From Liolophura sinensis (Eukaryota; Mollusca; Polyplacophora; Chitonida; Chitonidae): a DNA stretch of 64,000 nucleotides. Each line of letters begins with the position of its first letter. The first letter of the stretch is position 1. Below the pieces are notes generated by a model. That model did no database searches. It was given only the letters and a program-made list of their open reading frames with translations, and had not been told where the DNA came from. The stretch covers positions 12,767,386-12,831,385 of the forward strand of contig NC_088306.1 of the NCBI RefSeq assembly GCF_032854445.1, in the 5' to 3' direction. Shown piece after piece: positions 56,601 to 64,000 of the stretch. Both the position numbers and the translations under genes were made by a program.

Positions 56601-59600
56601 GGCTGGGATTAAACCACAGCATTGTGTGTTCATCAGGACGAGGGAAGTTTTGAACATGTGCCTCAACTGTACCATCACTGATATCGACTGAACGAAAACT
56701 CAGAGAAATTCTTGCTTTAAACATGGAAGTGAATCTTTTCTATCAAAATTAGCTGGAATTTCCTCTACCAGCAAAGCCCCATCAGCAAAATGATTTCTTT
56801 CAGGATAATTTGAAAATCCTGATTTCCCTTGAAATCAGCTGATGAGTTAAAAATTCTCAACCCCGTTTAACCACAAATCTATAAATCACTTATGTGACGT
56901 CACTGTTCTAACTACTGCACCTCTACAGCCAGAGCTGGCATGACATGTTCCAGACAGGTTCTCTCTGCACTGGACTGCTACTGTTTGTGTTACGTGACGT
57001 CACTGTTCTAACTGCTGCACCTCTACAGCCAGCACTGGCATAACATGTTCCAGACAGGTTCTCTCTGCACTGGACTGCTACTGTTTGTGATGAACATTCA
57101 GGGCTGTGTAATGAACATGATCTTTAATAACTGCACTGTCAGGGAAACCTAATGATTAGCCTCACGTTTTGATGGTGGCCGCATCGCCTCTGTTGTCAGA
57201 CTTCATCCCGTAGTAAGCCAGCAAGGCTGTCCTGTCCACTTTGTCTATGATGAACCGTGACAAGGCCATTATCTCCTCCAGTTTGTGTAGCCTTTTCTAC
57301 AATACACAGGAACAAAAACCACTCACCAAAGAACACACTAAACAGTAAACTAGGCACACTGGTTTGAGTATTTATCGTCAGTCTTATTGTATGGACATAT
57401 CTATACTATATTTTTAAAGACTTTTTCAGTCATTGAGACTAAAATGTCTGATTCTTTAATTTGAGTAATTAATATTAAAGGCTGTACTCCAGAGTATTCC
57501 ACTCAATTGGCTGCGGACAAAATTATGAGCAAGGAAACCTGGCCCTTCTAGGCTCAACACCTTGTCATGCACTTGACAAACATGCTGATGTCACATGGTA
57601 TTTCATTGGATTAGATGACCTGGTTCGTCCAGTGTATGCGGTGTGAAGGAGGAGTCAAAGACACAATACAGAATGAAAACTGAACAACTGAAGGGTTTAA
57701 AATATGTCATTTGACTGACATGACGTGAATGACCTAAAAGGAGAAGAAAACATGACACAGGTTATGGGAAACCCGACAGCTGGACGGCAATGGCTTCAGT
57801 TCAAATGGCAGGACATTTAAAGGCCCAGAAATTTCATAACACATTGCGAAAATTTTGACAACAGCTGACTCAAACAAAAAAGCTTATTTCGTAATGGTGA
57901 GCTAAAAATGCCAATATCCCTAATTATTCAAAATAAGTAAATGTCCAAATCATTTTCATCATTCCCACCAAGTTTCATTAAGGTGATGTGAAAAATGTTA
58001 GGATACCTGACCCAAACATAAAACCTTACCATGGCCAACAAACTGAATAGTACTGGCTAAGATAAAATGGCTAAGTCAAAAACCTGATAATTTGAATAAA
58101 ACTACAAACATACCTAATTATTTAAATTATTTATTTGATGCATGCCCATCGTCCTCACCAAGTTTCAGCAAGATGGCTTAAAAATTGTGGCAACAGCTGA
58201 CCCAAACAAAAAACTTTACTCTAGCCCACAATAGTACTGGGTAAAATGGCAAAGTCAAAAACCTGATAATTTGAATAAAAATCCAAATATACCTACTCTA
58301 ATTATTTAAAATCATTTATTTCATGCAGTCCTCAAAGGATGCCCATTGTCCTCACCAAGTTTCAGCAAGATGGTGTAAAAACTGTGGCAACAGCCGACCC
58401 AAACAAAAAACCTTACCCTGGACCACATGTACAGTACTGGCTTGGATAAAATAGCTAGGTTCAAAACCTGATAATTTGAATAAAAAAGCAAACATCCCTA
58501 AATTATAACCAAAATGAATAAATGTCCAAATCATGTTGATGATTCCCACCCAGTTTCATAAAGGTGATGTGAATTTATCTGACCCAGACATAACACCTTA
58601 CTCAACTGACCCAAACCAATTACTTTACTCTGACACCAACACCAATGTCACTTCTCCCCCACACTCAAAATACCTTGTCTTACTTCCTAACAGCGAGCTA
58701 AAAATGATGCCAACATCAGATGAAAGAGCATCAAAACTTATTTGTAAATTTAGTCTTTTTTAAGGGAAAAAGGGGATTTAAAAACATTTTTGTGTCGTTG
58801 AATAATAATGTTCTCATTAAGGATGTGATGCACGTCTAATAAATATATCTGAATGTAAATTTGTTGTTTATATCGAAAAACATACCATTTAATCTGAATT
58901 ATGATAATATTAATGGATATATTAAAAATATAAATATAGTCAAAATTCCGGTTGAACACATTTGCTGAAAAGACAAAATTCTAGCGCAAATATATTTATT
59001 AGAAATATGTTACATCCTCATTTATAACATTATTAGAAAAAGGCTATATATACCAAATGGTGGTCCCAAATACCCACCATACAAAATTTATTTTCAAGTG
59101 CCTTTTTCTCTTCAAAGAAAATTCAATAACTTTTCACACTCTTTCATCCAAACTTCTTCTGTAAGTTTTATGTTTTCTTCCACCATTAAAAAATCCATAT
59201 GAACAGGGTGCTTTGAAATGCTTAAGTGTACATGCGTCTCAAGAGATACTCAAAGTGTTTAGGAAAAAACGGACACACAGCCTGGAGACCATACAGGCTG
59301 ACGCCGACAGCTGAGGCAATACCGTGATCACTGCAAACAAGAATGCAACGCTGTGCTCTTCAAAATTTTACAATATTTACTTTCCTATGTGGAGGGCTTT
59401 GTCCATTTCAGGGAGGAAATATTCCGTGCGTTCAAGATTTATCCAACCAACCTTGTCAGCATCTAAGGCTTGTAGCTGTGCAACATGAAGGGGGAGATAA
59501 TCTGGAAAGCTCGCAAGCATTTCTTCATACAGCTTTTTGGGATCTTCAACCCTGAAAATATCAGACAATATTACGTCAGTGGTCAAAGCAAGGTTTCAAA

Positions 59601-61472
59601 TCCAGAAAACAAAGTTTTGATTTACATGCTCATTTACATGCTCATTTACATGCGGTAATCCAGAAACAACTGTGACAGTATCCAAAAACAATTTCCTTCT
59701 ATTGGTTGAGGGTTAATAGACCTCTAGCAAAACTGACAGCCTTTGGCAAATTGGTGACAAAATTTGCCCCTTCTGATGTAAAAACATATATCTGAGGATG
59801 ACAAATTGCCTTAAACAAGGGTAAATTACGCGAAGGCTATAGCAACAGCAAAACAGGAAGTCGGGAATATTACTGTATATTTACTGCCTATCTGCTCATG
59901 CTCACTTACTTTGACAACCAGGATATCTTCAGATCTCTCACAGCTTCCACACACTCCTCTGCTTTTGTCTTCTCTTTCTCAGATTTGGAATCCTTGTCTT
60001 TACCATTAGACTTGCTCTTCTTGGGGTTGTCTGTCAGTATGTACTTGAAAGGGAGGGAACTCTGCAAGTGCAAAAGTTATTTAACTACTTTATGAGTATG
60101 TTGTGAAATTGAGATAATCTCCATTCTAAGAAGATAGTACTATAAAAGACTACAGAATAGAGAGTAAAATCAGAGCAGTGACAACACTGTGGCAGTTGGC
60201 AAATGGTCACACAGAACACGAGAAATCTGTTCTATTGTCTAAGGTTTACTCTTCAAGACAAGAATGAATGAATGATTATGGTTTAGCGCCACATCGGCAA
60301 TATTTCAGCCATATTGTGGCGATGAAGACAAGAGGGAATAATACAGATTCATAACAAACTTGCATACTTTTATATCCACAATAGTAGGACAGTAGCTCCT
60401 AGAAAGGACGAAGTTTTTGTTTGTTGGTATTTAATATTTCAGCATTAGCTTTATGCCCTTTTCAAGAACTACAAATTGACGACAAACAATAACAGCGTAT
60501 CAGGGAAAGACAGTAGCCAATCAACAATTGTTCCAAAAGAACAACTCTCTGCACCTTTTGATCCTGAAATTTAACTGGGGTTTTCTTTCTTGTCTTTTAT
60601 GGCCAAAACTTCCAATGCAGTATTAGAGGTGACAGATTAGTTAGCACATGTTTTCACATCAAGTCCTTTTTATGATAATAGGAAATCTTTTTTTTAAGAT
60701 CAAAAATTAATCAAATATAGTGAAAAGAACTAAAAATTGAAGATTCATCACTACATATTCGAAAATTCAAATTCATGAGGGAAATTTGCCAATAACATTG
60801 AATCATTAGATAAAAGAAACTTACAGCTTTCTTCATGGGATCTTCCTTGAATAACGTCATAGAGCCCGACAAATACCAGCCTGAGGAAGTGTTTTTTGGA
60901 ACTCTGCGAGCAGGAGAGAAGTACATTTTCATGGTAATCAGTAAACAAAGTCTTTGTGACAATGTGTTCAGGTAATGAACTTGAGGCGACAATCAGTTAC
61001 TGCGTGAGAACTTCAGTAATCAGACTTGATATCGTCTGGCTCTTTGTAAGGGAGATAACTCTTGTTCAGAATTACCTCTAATTATTAGTTTGTCCAGTAC
61101 AGAATTGTTTGTGTAGAGGATAATCGTTTGTTTTCAGATAATAATAACCTGAATAATTGTTTACTTGTTCAGACGAGAATTGTTTGCTTAAGGGTTATTT
61201 GCTTGTTTAGATGATATAACGACTTACTTGTCATCTGGAAGCGGTGCTACAAAGATGGGATAGGTCGTCCCTTTCTGCATGTTGAGCGCCGACAGTTTCT
61301 TCCCACCACTCAGCGCATTTGCCCAGGATGCATAGACATCCAGGTTAATGGTGCTAGCCAACTTATGGTGCAGCAGAAGAACCACATCTTTGAGCTTCTC
61401 CAGCATATCACGCTTCTCGTGGCGCACTTGTAGGATGATTGTATAATCTCCCTTTTCAATTTTCCCAGTGTA
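53610..61472 (-). CDS. TPP2: Tripeptidyl-peptidase II, C-terminal part (eight exons, 377 codons; 5' part outside window)
   Basis: Exons in transcript order: 61228-61472, 60825-60903, 59910-60061, 59452-59551, 57166-57296, 55482-55698, 54475-54594, 53610-53699. All phases fit. TPP2 is a giant cytosolic subtilisin-type exopeptidase that removes N-terminal tripeptides from peptides made by the proteasome. Visible family features are KGDYTIILQVRHEKRDMLE and FVAPLPDDK, then a Lys/Ser/Glu-rich linker, SFPDYLPLHVAQLQALDADK, LLAYYGMKSDNRGDAATIK, MDKQKGHLIEAYLRLGCAQA, VRHAMVHKQYGRALKLL and LEEKPTKEQ. The C-terminal end is GWAHCVRHYKNWML...YPPGY, as in animal TPP2. This is the helical C-terminal region used for assembly. 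The catalytic Asp/His/Ser domain is not here. Human TPP2 has about 1249 residues, so roughly 70% is missing to the right. Confidence 0.95.
54475..54594 (-). CDS. TPP2: TPP2 exon
   Basis: The acceptor is ctttctttcag and the donor ATTGAG|gtgagc. It has forty codons: ISAFTVRHAMVHKQYGRALK then LLQKHLEEKPTKEQDKTFIE. Confidence 0.95.
54791..55126 (-). mobile_element. SINE family B, 5'-truncated, in a TPP2 intron
   Basis: The tail and body are clear on the minus strand. The head is cut within the agcgg block. The flanks aacctgaa and aaccctgaa may be a diverged duplication. Confidence 0.85.
55411..55460 (+). mobile_element. SINE family A tail fragment in a TPP2 intron
   Basis: tataagtgaaatattcttga then gtacggcgtgaaacacaaat, 20-40 bp from the donor of the exon at 55482-55698. 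Confidence 0.8.
55482..55698 (-). CDS. TPP2: TPP2 exon
   Basis: The acceptor is cacatgtcag and the donor GCCAAG|gtacag. It encodes EMDKQKGHLIEAYLRLGCAQ, an acidic Pro-rich insert (PAEPQPDSTTEEEP) and YNEMLKWIDATDAK. Confidence 0.93.
56891..57090. repeat. Direct tandem duplication of 100 bp in a TPP2 intron
   Basis: 56891-56990 and 56991-57090 are nearly identical, sharing gtgacgtcactgttctaact through ggactgctactgtttgtg, with about five differences by eye. Confidence 0.95.
57166..57296 (-). CDS. TPP2: TPP2 exon
   Basis: The acceptor is gtattgtag and the donor AAAAC|gtgagg (phase 2). It encodes KRLHKLEEIMALSRFIIDKV then DRTALLAYYGMKSDNRGDA. Confidence 0.93.
57826..58620. repeat. ~195-bp diverged tandem repeat, about four copies, in a TPP2 intron
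   Basis: caagtttcannaagatg-type blocks recur at about 57966, 58158, 58356 and 58551 (spacing 192-198). Each is followed by a gacccaaacanaaa-cctta block and an aacctgataatttgaataaa block. Confidence 0.85.
59452..59551 (-). CDS. TPP2: TPP2 exon
   Basis: The acceptor is atattttcag. It encodes VEDPKKLYEEMLASFPDYL through ALDADK. The donor AAG|gttggt is weak, but it is the only one that enters the next exon in frame. Read-through gives 23 more codons and a stop. Confidence 0.88.
59910..60061 (-). CDS. TPP2: TPP2 exon with charged linker
   Basis: The acceptor is cacttgcag and the donor TCAAA|gtaagt. It encodes SSLPFKYILTDNPKK, a Lys/Ser/Asp/Glu-rich low-complexity linker (NGKDKDSKSEKEKTK), and EAVRDLKISWLS. 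The linker is typical of animal TPP2. Confidence 0.93.
60262..60335 (-). mobile_element. Tail fragment of a third SINE-like family
   Basis: aatgaatgattatggtttag then cgccacatcggcaatatttc resembles a SINE 3' end with a terminal short repeat. A related short piece is at about 55961-56000. The head is not seen. Confidence 0.4.
60825..60903 (-). CDS. TPP2: TPP2 exon
   Basis: The acceptor is ctcgcag and the donor AAAGCT|gtaagt. It encodes VPKNTSSGWYLSGSMTLFKE and then DPMKKA, matching the VPKG...GSLTL part of the family. Confidence 0.93.
61228..61472 (-). CDS. TPP2: TPP2 exon (first seen in window)
   Basis: The acceptor is cttgttacag and the donor GACAA|gtaagt (phase 2). It encodes YTGKIEKGDYTIILQVRHEK through a Ser/Thr region ending FVAPLPDD. 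No earlier TPP2 exon was recognised between 61473 and 64000. Confidence 0.93.
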
Positions 61473-63095
61473 CTGTAACAAGAAATTTAAACATTCATCA
61501 ATAAGAAATCTTCCACACAAATTTGAATTTATCTTTTTCATGTTTTTGTCTATTAAATGCATCTCTTATATATAGAAAATGGGTAGGAATTCCTGATCAT
61601 TCGAAGTTTACATCAAAGCCTCTTGCAATGATGCTCAAGCCCAGCTCGGAAAATTGATCAGAGCAACTATATCCTAAGCTGGGAACTCTTCTGTCCTTAA
61701 AAACATTATTTCATTGAAATAATTATAAGTATATTTCATTCTTTGTGTGTTATAACAAAAAAAAAAAGAACACATGAACACCAAAATTGTTAATATCACA
61801 CATTATTAAAAAGCACAATACAGTACATACAAGATAAAAACATGTCATGACTTGTATAAGACTTGCAAAATAACAACACACATACATGAACTGGAGACTC
61901 AGTAGAAGAGAGTATCGATCTTGCCCCACAAAGCATTTCTCAACACAAACAAAAAAGTATTGTCAACGGGAAGAGGAAGGGGGGGGGGGGAGGGGTGTTG
62001 GAGGAGGAGGGAAATAAATAGGAATTTGACATCCTAAAAATAAAAAACTTGTTACCAAATCAATGTAATGCTGTTTTTACAAGGTAATTTATCTGCTCAC
62101 CATGGAGGGACTAGGGAGCAGTAATAGCTTCATACACAAACCCTCTGATTGAATCTACTCATGTCTGATAGCAGTATTTGTGGATAGGAAAAATTACGCA
62201 CACAAAAAAAAATGACTCATTCAAGCACATTTCCTATTTTTCTGTAGAATACTTATCCAGGTTTAAAGGTAATAAATAAATGAAACAAAATCACGTAATA
62301 AACCGATGCCTTTATAGTAACCAAAATCAAGCTACGTTAGTAACAAATGCGTTCCTTTCACAAAGCAATGCTGTGAAGGTTGTGACAGTTACGACAGAAC
62401 ACGGATCAAAGTTAAATTATGCAATGAATCAACACACCCATGCAGAGTTTCTTTACAATAATCGACAGGCGGATCTCAAGCGAGATTTCGTCAATTTTAT
62501 TCCGTGGACTGAAACTTACCGCTTTTGCACTACGTTTCTGAAAGGTATAAGATCTTGTTCAAGTGCCCTATTGTTACTTCTGCCAGCTAAACCGATGTCA
62601 AACTGACAGGAGCGGTCGCTGACAGTCAGGTTTTATAGTACTAATTACCTATCAGAAGTACCTGTCTCTGAGGCTTTATATACTGAACTGTATACGGCAT
62701 GTAATTTATAGTAAATGACCTGTAATTGCATGAGAAAAGTGCATGAGAAGGAAATAAAGCTCATAAAAAAAAAGAAAAAAGAGAAAAATTTTGGTGCTGA
62801 AATTTCTATTTTTTATGCAGTATATCATCCTACCTTCAAAAAACATTAGAACACCTTCCTATAGATCAGAAGGATTCACAGAATCAGGTAAAATACGGAA
62901 TTTAGTCAAGGGTAAAATTTTTGTCATGGGCATCATTTTACATAAATGGTGCAGTACAGCTGCATTCCACCCAAATATCCTGTGCCCATCACGGCTCCAT
63001 GGTCAGTTTATGGTGGGCACTCCATGGCCGGATCATGTTCCATTGTATGTGTATGATGGGCGTACAATCCGACCAGGATTTAACCATTGAGGCCG

Positions 63096-63255
63096 TACGT
63101 GAGAAGGTCTGCCAGCAACCTGCGGATGGTCGTGGGTTTCCCCCGGGCTCTGCCCGGTTTCCACCCACCATAATGCTGGCCGCCGTCGTATAAGTGAAAT
63201 ATTCTTGAGTACGGCGTAAAACACCAATCAAAAAAAAAAAAAAAAAAAAAAAAAA
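63096..63255 (+). mobile_element. SINE family A, young, 5'-truncated, long poly(A)
   Basis: The body and tail are almost consensus and end in an A run of about 25 bases. It is flanked by a perfect 14-bp duplication aaccattgaggccg (63082-63095 and 63256-63269). The clean tail and duplication indicate a recent insertion. Confidence 0.97.
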
Positions 63256-63621
63256 AACCATTGAGGCCGGATGATCTGAGCATCATTTTACCACATTCCA
63301 TGGTGCATGATTTCATGACATCAATACAACTGCTACATGTGTATGTTCTTGGGGCGAGTCAACGTGAAAACTCTACATTGATGTTACTATTTAGATGTCT
63401 GCAGAATGTTTACTGCAGCTAATGATGACGTTACAACATCATTCGCCTGTGTTCCCAGTCTGCACGACCTTACAAGTTTAAAAGCTACGCTGTATTATAT
63501 ATGCCCGGGGTATGCTACAATCACCGGCGTTATGGACAAAAGTAAAAACTAATTCTTGTCAATATATGAACACACAAAAGATTTGAAGAAAATCATAAAC
63601 ACAGCTTGAACATTTGCAAAT

Positions 63622-63960
63622 TATGATCAGGATGGCATGATGACACGCCCATGATGATATCACGATGGGCCCACCATGGGCGTATGATTGTGTCAGGATG
63701 GCAGGATGACACGCCCATGATGGTACCACGACGGGCCCACCATGGGCGTACGATCATGTTGGGAAGGCAGGATGACACGCCCATGATGGAATCATGATGG
63801 GCCCACCATGGGCATGCGATCGTGTCAGGATGGCAGGATGACATGCCCATGATGGTACCATGATGGGCCCACCATGGGCGTACGATTGTGTCAGGATGGC
63901 AGGATGACACGCCCATGATGGTACCATGATGGGCCCACCATGGGCATAAGATCGTGTCGG
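63622..63960. repeat. 66-bp minisatellite, five copies in exact register
   Basis: gggcccaccatggg recurs at 63667, 63733, 63799, 63865 and 63931, exactly 66 bp apart. The unit contains gatggtaccatgatgggccc and gtgtcaggatggcaggatga. As 66 is a multiple of three, two minus-strand frames stay open with a 22-residue repeat. Confidence 0.95.
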
Positions 63961-64000
63961 GATGGTAGTAGGGAATGGATCAGGGTCCATGTGTCCATGC

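Larger units (their letters stand above)
61473..64000. other. TPP2 upstream intron or 5' flank, no exon found
   Basis: No TPP2 exon is recognised. The interval includes one young SINE and a 66-bp minisatellite. An open frame at 62280-62606 on the plus strand has no recognisable content. Confidence 0.55.

Noticed and set aside
62280..62606. 108-codon plus-strand open frame
   Set aside because: Composition resembles noncoding AT-rich DNA, it has no recognisable content, and it lies antisense in the TPP2 5' region.

Overview
This is animal nuclear DNA: intron-containing genes with GT/AG junctions, AATAAA signals, very low gene density and many tRNA-derived SINE copies. The SINE tails, the 3'-truncated gene related to metazoan tripeptidyl-peptidase II, and the Repo-like homeobox genes suggest a lophotrochozoan invertebrate, most likely a mollusc. 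The phylum is an inference from the repeat style, not proved by the sequence.

Four protein-coding genes can be assembled by hand from exons whose intron phases fit. (1) 8.6-13.3 kb, plus strand: a gene of at least eight exons (about 644 residues, 5' end not found) encoding a protein I do not recognise, ending in a long disordered exon. (2) 25.3-30.7 kb, plus strand: a complete five-exon paired-like homeobox gene (252 aa). (3) 33.1-42.8 kb, plus strand: a second five-exon paired-like homeobox gene (264 or 283 aa). It has the same intron phases as (2), a homeodomain 75% identical to it, and an eh1/octapeptide repressor motif in its first exon. Both homeodomains look Repo-like, so (2) and (3) are read as a tandem duplication. 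(4) 53.6-61.5 kb, minus strand: the last eight exons (377 codons) of tripeptidyl-peptidase II. Its catalytic 5' part lies outside the window.

The rest is intergenic and intronic sequence rich in repeats. Two main SINE families share the window. Family A has the tail 'gtgaaatattcttgagtacg' followed by a short A-rich repeat. Family B has the tail 'aaaattgttgagtacgacg'. At least thirteen copies have recognisable target-site duplications, and many are strongly 5'-truncated. Minisatellites with units of 13-66 bp, a ~195-bp repeat, long (TA)n and (TATG)n tracts, and a foldback element with 55-bp inverted ends fill most of the remaining structure.

The most interesting region is the tandem homeobox pair (25-43 kb). 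The 7.4-kb first intron of the second gene holds a ~400-bp segment dense in TAAT/ATTA cores with a perfect POU octamer, which is a candidate shared enhancer. The window shows no functional link between the homeobox pair, the unknown gene and TPP2.
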